DNA of 64,000 bases from Rhodococcus sp. W8901. GTDB lineage: Bacteria > Actinomycetota > Actinomycetes > Mycobacteriales > Mycobacteriaceae. Position 1 is the stretch's first letter. Every line of letters begins with the position of its first letter. The notes under the pieces were generated by a model. That model was not told the DNA's origin, did no database searches, and saw nothing but the letters and a program-made list of their open reading frames with translations. Both the position numbers and the translations under genes were made by a program. Where the stretch lies: NCBI RefSeq assembly GCF_013348805.1, contig NZ_CP054690.1, forward strand, positions 434,001 through 498,000. The letters run 5' to 3'. Below, piece by piece: positions 24,966 to 33,877 of this stretch.

Positions 24966-25421
24966 GTGCATATCACCGCGCGAGTCGACTACGCCGTCCG
25001 CACGCTCGTCGAACTGGCGGCCGTCGGGCCCACGCCCGCGAAGGCCGAGTTCCTGGCCGGCGCCCAGTCCATTCCCCACAAGTTCCTCGAGGCCGTGCTC
25101 GCCGACCTACGTCGCGGCGGCCTCGTGAACAGCCGCCGCGGTCCCGACGGCGGCTACTGGCTGGCCCGACCGGCCGAGGAGATCACCGTCGCCGACGTCA
25201 TCCGTACCGTCGAGGGGCCGCTGGCGTCGGTGCGTGGCGAGCGCCCCGAGGACGTCACCTACGACGGCCCGGCCGAGCCGCTGCAGCAGGTGTGGATCGC
25301 GGTCCGGGTGAACCTACGGTCCGTGCTCGAGGGCGTCACGATCGCCGACGTCGCGGCCGGGGCGCTGCCCGCATTCGTCGACGATCTCACCGCGGATCCC
25401 GGGGCGTGGCGGCGGCGCTGA
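24966..25421 (+). CDS. Rrf2-family regulator without Fe-S cysteines
   Basis: 151 aa from GTG 24966, preceded by AGGGGG; the longer frame from 24942 has no ribosome site. Winged HTH: HITARVDYAVRTLVELA, IPHKFLEAVLADLRRGGLV, SRRGPDGGYWLARP, the classic Rrf2 layout. The whole protein has no Cys, so it cannot hold the [Fe-S] cluster of IscR, NsrR or RirA and must sense something else. Divergent from the sterol desaturase-like gene. Confidence 0.9.
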   Translation: MHITARVDYAVRTLVELAAVGPTPAKAEFLAGAQSIPHKFLEAVLADLRRGGLVNSRRGPDGGYWLARPAEEITVADVIRTVEGPLASVRGERPEDVTYDGPAEPLQQVWIAVRVNLRSVLEGVTIADVAAGALPAFVDDLTADPGAWRRR

Positions 25422-25550
25422 GTTGCCAGGCCACCGAGATCGTCCCGCGGCTCCGTGCCGGACGGGCGAGTTGTCCGGTCCGGAGCCGCGGTGCAGAGGG
25501 ACGGGCCGATGCCGCCCATGTCATCGCCGTATCGGCAGCGATGCCGGGGC

Positions 25551-26753
25551 TCAGGCCGAGAGCCGCACCGGAAGCGTCTTCCACGTTTGCAGCGTGTTGT
25601 TCACGCCCCTCTCGGGGGCGCCGGCCAATTCGATCGTCTTCACCTTCTCGGCCAGGACGGTCAGGAGCGCTTCCGCCTCGAGCCGCGCGACATGTTGGCC
25701 GACGCACTGGTGAAGACCCATCCCGAATCCGAGGTGGCCGGAGGGGTCGCGCGTGAGTGTGAAACGGTCACCGTCCTCCCATCGCCGCGGGTCCGTGTTG
25801 CCGGCGCCGATCACGAGCAAGATCTTGCTGTGCTTTCCGAGTTGGACGCCTTCGAGTTCGACAGCCTTCGCCGTTGTGTGGAAGACGAACTGGAGAGGTG
25901 ACGCCCAGCGGACGGCTTCGTCGAAAGCTCGACGGACCAGCTGGGGTTCGCTGCGCAGTCGCTGCCATTCGTCCGGATGTGTGGCGAAGGCGTGGAGGAT
26001 GGCGGCGACACCGTGGACGGTGGTGTCGATGCCGGCCGACAGGAGGGAACGAACGACGAGTGGGGCCTGGTCGGCCGTCAGTTCCCCTCGGTCGGATGCC
26101 TCCCAGATCTTGGCGCCGAATCCGTCCGGGCTCAGGCTCTCGCGCTCGCAGAGAGTGGCGACCCATTGGGAGAGCTCGGACAGCCGAGCGGCCCCGCGGT
26201 GGAAATGCTCGTTCTGGGGCCCGAAGGCATTGAAGACCAGATCGCCGTAGGCGAGGAGGTTGTCCCGGTTCTCGGGTGGAAGACCGACGGCGTCGGGGAA
26301 GACCTTCAAGGGAAACGCAGAGGCCAAGTCCTTCATGGCATCGACCTCCGGGCCGCGAGCGAGAACCCGATCGACGACCTCCTCGGCCTCCTCGAGCCAG
26401 TGCTCGCGCAGCCGCCGCAGCGCTCTCATGCCGAGCACGTCGGTGAGTACCCTTCGGGGAGCATCGTGCTCGGGAGGGTCGGTCTCCGTCGGATTTGCCT
26501 TCGGGCGCCAGGGCTTTTCGGTGTGAAAATTGGCGAGACCCACGCCGGCGCCCACTTGGTAGGTGGGCCAGTCGGCGAACACCTCGCGGATCGTGTCGTA
26601 GCGTCCGGTGGCGTACACGCCGTAGGCGTTGAGGTAGACGACCGGCGCGGTCTCCCGGATCTCCTGCTGTACCCGTGATCGGTCGAGGAGATTCTCGAGC
26701 GCGAAAGGGTCGATATCCAGTTCTGTAACTGGTGCAAGCTGTGCTGGCATCAC
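25551..26753 (-). CDS. Cytochrome P450
   Basis: 400 aa soluble bacterial P450. The oxygen-activation helix is LLSAGIDTTVHGVA near 235, the ExxR helix lies near 270 (FDEAVRWASP), and the heme loop FGMGLHQCVGQ puts the axial Cys at 350. Size and motifs resemble P450s that hydroxylate terpenoids, alicyclics or aromatic ethers. It is the last gene of the 33744-25551 operon, 20 bp behind the reductase gene that should feed it electrons. Together they would carry out the first hydroxylation. Confidence 0.9.
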   Translation of the reverse strand: MMPAQLAPVTELDIDPFALENLLDRSRVQQEIRETAPVVYLNAYGVYATGRYDTIREVFADWPTYQVGAGVGLANFHTEKPWRPKANPTETDPPEHDAPRRVLTDVLGMRALRRLREHWLEEAEEVVDRVLARGPEVDAMKDLASAFPLKVFPDAVGLPPENRDNLLAYGDLVFNAFGPQNEHFHRGAARLSELSQWVATLCERESLSPDGFGAKIWEASDRGELTADQAPLVVRSLLSAGIDTTVHGVAAILHAFATHPDEWQRLRSEPQLVRRAFDEAVRWASPLQFVFHTTAKAVELEGVQLGKHSKILLVIGAGNTDPRRWEDGDRFTLTRDPSGHLGFGMGLHQCVGQHVARLEAEALLTVLAEKVKTIELAGAPERGVNNTLQTWKTLPVRLSA

Positions 26754-26772
26754 ATGGTCCGATCTGCTGGGT

Positions 26773-27765
26773 TTACAAGTCGAGGACGAGGCGCTCGGTC
26801 TGTGCTCGCGAGACGCACGAAATCATGCAGTCGCCCGCCTGTCGGTCGACTTCACTGAGCACGCTGTCACGGTGATCGGGTACTCCGTCGACCACGGTGA
26901 CCTCGCAGGTTCCGCACGTTCCCTGGCGGCAGGACGAGAGGATTCCGATTCCCGCTCCGGCGAGTGCGTCGAGGGCGCTCACCCCGGGAGGAACATCGAT
27001 GTCGGTGCCCGATCGGGTGAGTCGGAGTGTGAACGGTCGATCCTGTGACGATTCTGCTGCCGATGCCGTGAACCGCTCTGTGTGCAGTGTGTACGGCGGC
27101 AGGTGTCGGCAGGCAGCTTCGACCGCTTCCAGCAGTCCGGCCGGCCCACAGCAGTAGACCTTCGTTCCTGGACCCTCATCGGCCAGGATCGCGTCGAGAT
27201 CGAGGAGGCCGACCTCGTCCTGGGGCGCAAAGTGCACGTGATCCCCCAATCTCTCGAGATCGTCGAAAAATGCCATCGACTGCCGACTGCGGCCCCCGTA
27301 CACCAGGCGCCACGGGCGGTCGGTCCGCTCTGCTTGATCGATCATCGGGATCATCGGCGTGATACCGATGCCGCCGGCAATGAACAAGTAGCGGTCGGCG
27401 GGAACCAGGGGGAAGTGGTTCCTCGGCCCGCCGTGGCCGAGCACGTCGCCTTCGCGGACGTTCTCGTGAATCCATCGCGACCCACCGCGTCCATCAGGCT
27501 CGTTCAGCACAGCGATCCGGTAACGGTATGTATCCCAGCGGTTTCCGCAGAGTGAGTACTGGCGCGACATACCGTTGGGCAGGATCAGATCGATGTGCGA
27601 TCCGGGTGTCCACGGCGTGAGGCGCCGGCCGAGAGGATCGGCCAGCGTCAGCGACACGACATCGGCGGAAACCTCCTCGCGGGATTCCACGCGCAACGCA
27701 GCCAGCGTCGGGCCGGTCAGCAGGGACGCTGAACTGCCGGCACTGCTCACATCGGTCGTGTTCAT
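26773..27765 (-). CDS. PDR-type ferredoxin reductase with [2Fe-2S] domain
   Basis: 330 aa from ATG 27765, which overlaps the BVMO stop as ATGA. FAD/FMN domain with RQYSLCGN near 70, NAD domain with GGIGITPMIPMI near 130 and VYCCGPAGLLEAV near 213, and a C-terminal plant-type ferredoxin domain with CRQGTCGTC near 280 and final Cys near 315. This phthalate dioxygenase reductase arrangement takes electrons from NAD(P)H to a partner oxygenase; the adjacent P450 is the obvious one. No separate ferredoxin gene is present. Confidence 0.9.
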   Translation of the reverse strand: MNTTDVSSAGSSASLLTGPTLAALRVESREEVSADVVSLTLADPLGRRLTPWTPGSHIDLILPNGMSRQYSLCGNRWDTYRYRIAVLNEPDGRGGSRWIHENVREGDVLGHGGPRNHFPLVPADRYLFIAGGIGITPMIPMIDQAERTDRPWRLVYGGRSRQSMAFFDDLERLGDHVHFAPQDEVGLLDLDAILADEGPGTKVYCCGPAGLLEAVEAACRHLPPYTLHTERFTASAAESSQDRPFTLRLTRSGTDIDVPPGVSALDALAGAGIGILSSCRQGTCGTCEVTVVDGVPDHRDSVLSEVDRQAGDCMISCVSRAQTERLVLDL

Positions 27766-29756
27766 CGGAAGTCGCCCGTGAGGTCGAATGCCGACAGATC
27801 CGGTGTCCGCGTCAGCTGGTAGAACTCGAGCAGTGAGAACGGCCAGACCTGCGTGGCGCGGCCGAATCGGTTGCGGTACCAGGTGTGTACGTCGGCAACC
27901 CCCCAGGTGCGGAGACGATTTCCCGCGTCGACCCGGTCGCAGAATTCGTCCATCGCTTCGGCGTGCGGCTCGATGTTCTGCTTTCGTGCACGGAGGAGTT
28001 CGCCGAGACACTCGACGGTGTACTCGGCCGCACACTCGGCCATGTACAGGGCGCTGCCATTGACGACGACACCGGTGTTCGGGCCCATGAGCATGAAGAG
28101 ATTCGGAAAGGACGGGACCGTGATACCCATGTACGCCCGTGCGTCGCCGCCCCACGATTCGTGGAGGTCCTTCCCGCCGCGCCCGGTGATGGTGATCGGT
28201 TCAAGGTAGTCGGAAGCCCGAAATCCGGTTGCGAAGACGATGACGTCGACCTCGTGCAGGACGCCGTCGACCGTGCGGATCCCCGCCGGAGTGACGGCCT
28301 CGATTCCGTCGGTGACGAGATCGACATGCGATTGCATGAGCGTCGTTGCCCACATGCCGTTGTCGCGAAGCATGCGCTTGGCGCCCGGTGGGTACTTCGG
28401 CGTCATCTTCTCCAGGAGGTCCGGATGACCCTCGAGCTGTCTGCTGAGGTGGGTCAGCAACTGACGGCGTAGCTCGGCATTGTTTGCCGAGGTGCTGCCC
28501 TCTTCTGTCCAGTCGGGATCTGCTTCGACGAAAGGCAGACGCCCTTCTGCGGCAATCCAGAACTGCCAGAAGCGATACCACCGTCCGTAGTGCGGGACAT
28601 GGCGCAGCAGCCAGGCCATGCCGGCAGGGATATCCGCGAGGTAGCCGGGCGTGGGGAGCATCCACGGGGCATTCCGTTGGAAGACGCTCAGATGCTGCAC
28701 CGTGCCGGCGATCGAGGGAACGATCTGGTACGCGCTCGCGCCGGTCCCGACCACGGCTACCCTCAGTCCGCTCAGATCCACCGACGTGTCCCACTGCGAC
28801 GAGTGGAAGCAACGTCCCGCGAACGAGTCGAGCCCGGGGATCTGAGGAATATTGGGCCGATTGAGCTGTCCGACAGCGGTAATCACGGCGTTCACCCGCC
28901 GGATTCCGCGGATTCCGTCCGCGGTCTCGGTGGTAACGGTCCAGGTTCCGCTGTCGTCGTCGAACGACAGGGAAGTCACTTCGGTCCCGAACTCGACGTT
29001 GGGTCGCAGGTCGAACGTGGTTGCCACGTCCTGCAGATAGGTCTCGATCTCGTCCCGCGTGGAGAACTGCTGCGGCCAGTCGGCTTTCTGCGCGAACGAG
29101 TAGCTGTAGGCGAAGTTCGGGGTGTCGAGTCGACAACCGGGGTAGACGTTCTCCCACCAGGTGCCGCCGACCTCGGTGTTCTTCTCGAACACCACGTACT
29201 CGATCCCGGCCTGCTGCAGCCGGTGTGCGGCGGCCATGCCGGAGATTCCGGCGCCGATGATCGCCACGCTGAAATCGATCTCGGGGGCAACCTCCGACTT
29301 CTTCCACGCCGGGGCGCCGTAGTCGTTCGGGATTCCCAGTTCGTGTCGCAGCAGGGGCAGGTAGTCGTCGCTCGCGTCCTTGGTCAGGAAGCGCATGATG
29401 TGTGCGAGAAATTCCTCGGAAGGCTGCGCCGCCGGGACGGATCCTCGATCACGAAAGGCCTTGAGGGCGTTGGCAGCGACCCTGCGGGCCGACTTCTGGG
29501 CCTCGGTGGACATTCCCCCTTGTGGAGCGATCACCGAGTCCATCGGAGGCAGCGGAGGCCGAAGCTCGTCGGCAAGCAACGACGGATCGGCATTCGCCAG
29601 TGCCAGGGCGGCAAGTAGAGCCGGAAGTTCCGCACTTTGTACCGCCTGCTCGAGGAAGTCGTCGTCCTCGACGATCGGTAGGCAGGCGTCGTAGTGCCCG
29701 GGCCGAGCGACCTCGCGCGGGTGCGCTTCGTCCGTGGTGAAGGTGGTGGGGGTCAT
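27762..29756 (-). CDS. Baeyer-Villiger monooxygenase
   Basis: 664 aa from ATG 29756. Two Rossmann motifs (AIIGAGISGMAAAH near 168; VVGTGASAYQ near 340) flank the BVMO fingerprint FAGRCFHSSQWDTS (F-x-G-x3-H-x3-W-D). About 150 extra residues precede the first Rossmann fold, as in the long-N-terminus BVMO group that includes cyclopentadecanone-type enzymes. It inserts oxygen next to a ketone to give an ester or lactone using NADPH. Overlaps of 4 bases with both neighbours show tight coupling to the hydrolase upstream and the reductase downstream. Confidence 0.9.
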   Translation of the reverse strand: MTPTTFTTDEAHPREVARPGHYDACLPIVEDDDFLEQAVQSAELPALLAALALANADPSLLADELRPPLPPMDSVIAPQGGMSTEAQKSARRVAANALKAFRDRGSVPAAQPSEEFLAHIMRFLTKDASDDYLPLLRHELGIPNDYGAPAWKKSEVAPEIDFSVAIIGAGISGMAAAHRLQQAGIEYVVFEKNTEVGGTWWENVYPGCRLDTPNFAYSYSFAQKADWPQQFSTRDEIETYLQDVATTFDLRPNVEFGTEVTSLSFDDDSGTWTVTTETADGIRGIRRVNAVITAVGQLNRPNIPQIPGLDSFAGRCFHSSQWDTSVDLSGLRVAVVGTGASAYQIVPSIAGTVQHLSVFQRNAPWMLPTPGYLADIPAGMAWLLRHVPHYGRWYRFWQFWIAAEGRLPFVEADPDWTEEGSTSANNAELRRQLLTHLSRQLEGHPDLLEKMTPKYPPGAKRMLRDNGMWATTLMQSHVDLVTDGIEAVTPAGIRTVDGVLHEVDVIVFATGFRASDYLEPITITGRGGKDLHESWGGDARAYMGITVPSFPNLFMLMGPNTGVVVNGSALYMAECAAEYTVECLGELLRARKQNIEPHAEAMDEFCDRVDAGNRLRTWGVADVHTWYRNRFGRATQVWPFSLLEFYQLTRTPDLSAFDLTGDFR

Positions 29757-30583
29757 TCGAGACCTCCGGTGAGGAAGTCGACGATGAGGCCGGCGGTCTC
29801 GGCGGGTGCATCGATGTTGGGTTCGTGCGCGTAGTCGAGTTCCGCTGCGCGTGCCATCGGGGTGAGATCGGCGAGCTTCTTCGACCATCCCGACTCGAGG
29901 AGTTCGTCACGCGTGCCCTCGACGAGCAGCACCGGGATCTGTGTCGCGGCCAAGAGATCGAGGAACGGGTCGGCGATCTGGGTTCGCTCGACCGACGGGT
30001 TGCTCAGTCGAGGCGCGGCCATCGCCTCCCAGTGCCCGGGAATGAGGCTGTTCTCGAACCGCTGTCGGATGTGCTCGTCCATTCCGTCCAGACTCCGCAC
30101 CATGTATCCGGTCATTCGGGCGGCATCCTCGAGGCTGGGCGTGTAGTCGGCCAGGGCGGCGATGCCCTCGGGCAGCCGGTACGGTCCGCCCGTTCCGGAG
30201 ATGCTCACCGCGCGGTCGACCGGCCACGGGCTCGTGGGATCGGTGATTGCGCGCATGACCATCGACCCACCGAAGGAGGCCCCGACGAAGTGAGCCCGGT
30301 CCACTCCGAGTTCCTGGCAGAACGCCGCGATGTGCTTCACCCGGGGCGCGAACGGCGGCCGGTCGAGGAAGACCGCCTTGTCGGTTCCGCCCCATCCGAG
30401 CAGGTCGGGGGCGAGAACGTGGAAACGATCGGTGAGGTGCGGGATCATCTCGGACCAGCACAGTTCGGCGGTGGACCCGAAACCGCCGTCGTGGATCAGG
30501 ACGATCGTGTCCTTGTCGGGGTTGCCGGCCTCGATGTAGGTGGTGTGGAACCCGTCGGCGATGAGTGACTTCTTCTCGTACAT
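29753..30583 (-). CDS. Alpha/beta hydrolase (lactone/ester or C-C hydrolase)
   Basis: 276 aa. Oxyanion region LIHDGGFGSTAE, nucleophile elbow VGASFGGSM (Ser near 101), Asp region VLLVEGTRDELL, and final catalytic His in AHEPNIDAPAE. The first motif HDGG...S rather than HGxG recalls meta-cleavage C-C hydrolases (MhpC/BphD group), but esterase or lactonase action is equally possible. Next to the BVMO, hydrolysis of its lactone or ester product is the likely job. Confidence 0.8.
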   Translation of the reverse strand: MYEKKSLIADGFHTTYIEAGNPDKDTIVLIHDGGFGSTAELCWSEMIPHLTDRFHVLAPDLLGWGGTDKAVFLDRPPFAPRVKHIAAFCQELGVDRAHFVGASFGGSMVMRAITDPTSPWPVDRAVSISGTGGPYRLPEGIAALADYTPSLEDAARMTGYMVRSLDGMDEHIRQRFENSLIPGHWEAMAAPRLSNPSVERTQIADPFLDLLAATQIPVLLVEGTRDELLESGWSKKLADLTPMARAAELDYAHEPNIDAPAETAGLIVDFLTGGLE

Positions 30584-30628
30584 GGTTGGTTTCCGTTCTC
30601 TAGCGAAGATCGAGATTTGCAGGGGCCG

Positions 30629-31318
30629 TCAGTTCTTGACCGAGCCGCCGTCGACACAGATCGTCTGGCCGGTGACGAAGGCCGCACCGGGGCCGAGCAG
30701 GAACTTCACCGGGCCGACGATGTCCTCCGGGTATGCCCGTCGCTTGATCGAGCGGCTGGCGATGTTGTTCTCTTCGGTGTGGGCCATGTCCGTGATCATC
30801 GGTGTCGCTGTGATGCCCGGGCTGACGACGTTGACCGTGATCTCGTCATCGCCGAGTTCATCTGCCAGGCAGCGCGCGAAGCCGATCACGCCGGCCTTCG
30901 ACGCGACGTATGCGAAGAGGTTCCTGGCGCCCTTGAACACGGTGCCGGAGGCGAAGAGCACGATCCGCGATCCCCGCGGCATCAGAGGTACGACTGCTTG
31001 GGTGATGGCGATCGTTCCCTCGAGGTTTGTGCGCAGGATGCGCTCCCAGGCATCCCGGGGGGTATCGCGGAACGATGACCATTGTCCCATGGCGGCGCAA
31101 TGGACGAGGTTGTCTATCTCCTGTCCGGCAAGGGATTCGAGGACAGTCGAGATGCCTTCCGACGAGCTGAGGTCTGCCCGGATGTAGAGGTCGGTGAACC
31201 CGTCGGCTGGGGGTTCGGCGATATCGATGACGATTGTGCGATGTCCGTCGTTGCGCAGTTCGTCGACGACAGCTCGGCCGATGCCGCTGGCGCCTCCGGT
31301 AATGATCGTTGTGGTCAT
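30629..31318 (-). CDS. Short-chain dehydrogenase/reductase
   Basis: 229 aa from ATG 31318; ATG 31324 two codons earlier is also possible. TGGASGIGRAV at the N-terminus, HCAAMG in place of NNAG, active site Ser and YVASKAGV (Tyr near 145, Lys +4), and PGITATPM. It would oxidise the alcohol made by the P450 to the ketone needed by the BVMO, or act in a later step. It lies between two hydrolases in the operon, 11 bp after one and 45 bp before the other. Confidence 0.85.
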   Translation of the reverse strand: MTTTIITGGASGIGRAVVDELRNDGHRTIVIDIAEPPADGFTDLYIRADLSSSEGISTVLESLAGQEIDNLVHCAAMGQWSSFRDTPRDAWERILRTNLEGTIAITQAVVPLMPRGSRIVLFASGTVFKGARNLFAYVASKAGVIGFARCLADELGDDEITVNVVSPGITATPMITDMAHTEENNIASRSIKRRAYPEDIVGPVKFLLGPGAAFVTGQTICVDGGSVKN

Positions 31319-31329
31319 GCGCATGCTTT

Positions 31330-32103
31330 CTAGTCGATGGTGGCGCGCTCGTCGACGCGCGCGAGGAAGGACGTGATCACCGCATTGAAGTGGGCGGGGT
31401 TCTCGATGCACGACAGGTGGCCGGCGCGGGGAACGACCTCATGCTCGGCGTGGGCGATGCCGCCGATGATCTCGGCCGTGCGTTCGCTCGGAATCTTGGC
31501 GTCGAGTTCGCCTGTGACAACGAGCGCGGGGCAGGTGATCGAGTCGAGTAGGGGAACCACGTCGGCGCGGAACGTCGCCGCCGCAGACGCGAGGTACGAC
31601 TCGGGGGTCATCGCGGAAATCGCGTCGTAGAGGGCGGCGTAGTCGGAGCTGTCGAGTGGCTGTGTGAGTGTTTGGTCGAGGTACTCCTTTGCGAATGCGG
31701 CCATGCCGTTGCGAGTGATCGACTCCGTGGAGCCGTTGACGCGGGCGTCGGCGACGTCGATCGGGAGTCGCGCGAACGAGTTGGCGATGGTGACGCTACG
31801 GACCAGGTCGGGGTGCTTTGCGGCAAAGGCGATCGCCTGCAGCCCACCCATGGACAGTCCGACCAGGTGCACGGGACCGCGATCCTTGACGACCCGGTAG
31901 AGGTCATCGGACCAGGCATCGAGGTTGATCGCTCCGGTCGCCGAGGACTTGCCGTGTCCCCGGCTGTCCGGCGTCGACAGATCGTAGTGTGTTGTCAGGG
32001 AGCTGATTTGATGGCGCCAGAGCCGGTGGTCCGTGCCGAGGCTGTGCAGCAGAACAACCGTCGGTCGATCGGAGTGGGGTGCGACAGCTTCCGCGAGTTC
32101 CAT
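31330..32103 (-). CDS. Alpha/beta hydrolase, enol-lactonase-like
   Basis: 257 aa. VVLLHSLGTDHRLW oxyanion region, DSRGHGKS, nucleophile LVGLSMGGLQAIAF (Ser near 89), Asp in VVTGELDAKIP and His in AGHLSCIE. The whole pattern resembles 3-oxoadipate enol-lactonase (PcaD) and related lactonases. It is the second hydrolase of the operon and could open the lactone while the other acts on a later intermediate. 34 bp behind the tautomerase gene. Confidence 0.85.
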   Translation of the reverse strand: MELAEAVAPHSDRPTVVLLHSLGTDHRLWRHQISSLTTHYDLSTPDSRGHGKSSATGAINLDAWSDDLYRVVKDRGPVHLVGLSMGGLQAIAFAAKHPDLVRSVTIANSFARLPIDVADARVNGSTESITRNGMAAFAKEYLDQTLTQPLDSSDYAALYDAISAMTPESYLASAAATFRADVVPLLDSITCPALVVTGELDAKIPSERTAEIIGGIAHAEHEVVPRAGHLSCIENPAHFNAVITSFLARVDERATID

Positions 32104-32137
32104 TCTGTCCTTTCCTGATACAGCAGAACGGGGCTCG

Positions 32138-32335
32138 TCAAGACTTCGCGTTGCGCCTGGACAGGCTTTCGCCTCCGACAGCCCAGCGTTCCGTGGGGAC
32201 CTGCTGGACCAGTACGTGGACCGCCGCGGGATTCGCCTTGGTGACCGACGTGTAGACCTCGGTCAGGCCCTCCATCAGTGCTTCGATCTGTTCCGCGGTC
32301 AGTGGGCTGGCGTGATTGACATTGATGATGGGCAT
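32138..32335 (-). CDS. 4-oxalocrotonate tautomerase-like protein
   Basis: 65 aa starting at ATG 32335 so that Pro2 (MPIINVNH) becomes the N-terminal catalytic base; five extra upstream residues in frame are ignored for this reason. Length and the VLVQQVPTERWAVGG segment fit the tautomerase fold, which assembles as a hexamer. It would isomerise an enol or unsaturated keto acid. It sits between the transporter and hydrolase genes in the operon. Confidence 0.85.
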   Translation of the reverse strand: MPIINVNHASPLTAEQIEALMEGLTEVYTSVTKANPAAVHVLVQQVPTERWAVGGESLSRRNAKS

Positions 32336-32382
32336 TTCCTGCTCCTGCACTTCGATGGTGACGGTTGGTGAATTGGCCGGTG

Positions 32383-33744
32383 TCAGGCTCGGTCGTGGGC
32401 CGCAACCACGGCGGCTTCCGAAGGCTCGGCCTGATCGTGCTCGCCGAGGCCGAGATGGCGGGTCTCACGCACGCTGAGTGCCGCCAGGAGGAAGACAATC
32501 GCGGCGACCGTGATGGCGATGGCCAGTCGGACCGGGATGTCGCTGACGCTCGGGCTGACGGCCGTCACGATCGCGGGCATGATTCCACCGATTGCGAAGC
32601 CGATGTTCCAGCTCAGCCCGGTGCCCGTCGCGCGAATCTCGGTGGGGAAGCGTTCGTTGAGGAAGATCAGTACCGGTGCGGAGCCAGCCATGACGATCAC
32701 AGCCATCGCGGTCGATATGACGGTGACCAGGGCGATCGAGCCCGAGCTCAGGGATGCGAGCCAGAGGTAGAGCAAGGGTAGAAGCACGACGTTGGGCACG
32801 CCGAACCAGAGGAAGACCGCCCGCCGGCCGATCCGGTCGCTGAGGTGCCCGCCCAGGGCTCCACCCGCGATGACCCCCACGTTGGCGACGATCAGGATCA
32901 TGGCCGAGGTCGTCTTGCCGATCCCGAGGTTCGCGCCGAAGAAGGTCGGGAAGAAGCCAACCGTGAGGTAGTACGCGGTTGCTCCGCCCGCGGCGAGGGC
33001 GATGTTGAGCGACGTCGTCTTGCGGTAGCGCGGCCCGAAGATGACTCGAAGAGGCGACTTTCGGACTGCCGGTCCCGACGACTTCCCATGCCACAGAGGC
33101 GATTCCTCGGTGCGTCGGTAGATGTAGAAGCTGAAGGCCGCAGTCAGAAGGCCGGTGAAGAACATCACGCGCCATCCGTAGACGCCGAAGTCCTCGCTGG
33201 GAACGACGGCCGAAACGACGAAGTACACGATCGAAGCGACCACGGCGCCGGCGCCGGCGCCGCCGCCGGCGACCAAACCCGACATCAGCCCGCGATGTTC
33301 CGGTGCGACAGTTTCGGTTCCGAGCGTGTGGGTCGAAGCGACGACGCCGCCGACGAACACCCCCTGCACGATGCGCAAGGCGAGGAAGAGGATCGGAGCA
33401 GCAAATCCGATGGTCGCGTATGTCGGCACCGCTCCCATGCACGCGGTCGACAGCCCGACACCCAGAATCGCGAACATCATCGCTTGCTTGCGCCCGTTGC
33501 GATCGGCGTAGGCGCCGAACAGCGCAGAACCGAGCGGGCGGAAGAGGAGGGTCACCGCGAAAGATGCGTAGACGAACGTCAATTGGAGCGTCGCGTTGTG
33601 GGCGGGGAACAGAAGCGGCCCGATAGTAGGGGCGAGGTAGAGGATGATCGTCAGATCGTAGAGATCCATCGCCCATCCGGTGATCGAAGCGATCCCCGCA
33701 GAGCGAACCTGCTTTCTGCGGGCACTGTCCTGGAAATTCTCCAA
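32383..33744 (-). CDS. MFS transporter, metabolite:H+ symporter type
   Basis: 453 aa, 12 predicted helices. Family features: GWAMDLYDLTIILYLAP in TM1, FGAYADRNGRKQAM as the loop 2-3 motif, RIVQGVFVGG, and the long central loop with SPLWHG. The MHS group imports carboxylates and other polar metabolites. First gene of the eight-gene operon running to 25551; divergent from the IclR regulator. A matching pair of IclR operators lies just upstream and further away. The likely role is uptake of the operon's growth substrate. Confidence 0.85.
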   Translation of the reverse strand: MENFQDSARRKQVRSAGIASITGWAMDLYDLTIILYLAPTIGPLLFPAHNATLQLTFVYASFAVTLLFRPLGSALFGAYADRNGRKQAMMFAILGVGLSTACMGAVPTYATIGFAAPILFLALRIVQGVFVGGVVASTHTLGTETVAPEHRGLMSGLVAGGGAGAGAVVASIVYFVVSAVVPSEDFGVYGWRVMFFTGLLTAAFSFYIYRRTEESPLWHGKSSGPAVRKSPLRVIFGPRYRKTTSLNIALAAGGATAYYLTVGFFPTFFGANLGIGKTTSAMILIVANVGVIAGGALGGHLSDRIGRRAVFLWFGVPNVVLLPLLYLWLASLSSGSIALVTVISTAMAVIVMAGSAPVLIFLNERFPTEIRATGTGLSWNIGFAIGGIMPAIVTAVSPSVSDIPVRLAIAITVAAIVFLLAALSVRETRHLGLGEHDQAEPSEAAVVAAHDRA

Positions 33745-33826
33745 AGCTGCCTCCTGGCCGAGTGGTCGTCACGGCTGTGACGTGATCTGCACCATAGACA
33801 TGTGGTTCCTTAATGCTCAACGAGCG

Positions 33827-33841
33827 TTCCGCATTGCGAAA
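33827..33841. promoter_or_regulatory. IclR-type operator, site 1
   Basis: TTCCGCATTGCGAAA, near-palindromic, lying between the transporter start (33744) and the divergent IclR start (33878). It differs from site 2 at 34678 in two positions. Placement allows control of the P450/BVMO operon and of the regulator itself. Confidence 0.7.
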
Positions 33842-33877
33842 CGAATCTTCCGTCGTTGGTTCCGTTATGGTGATTCC

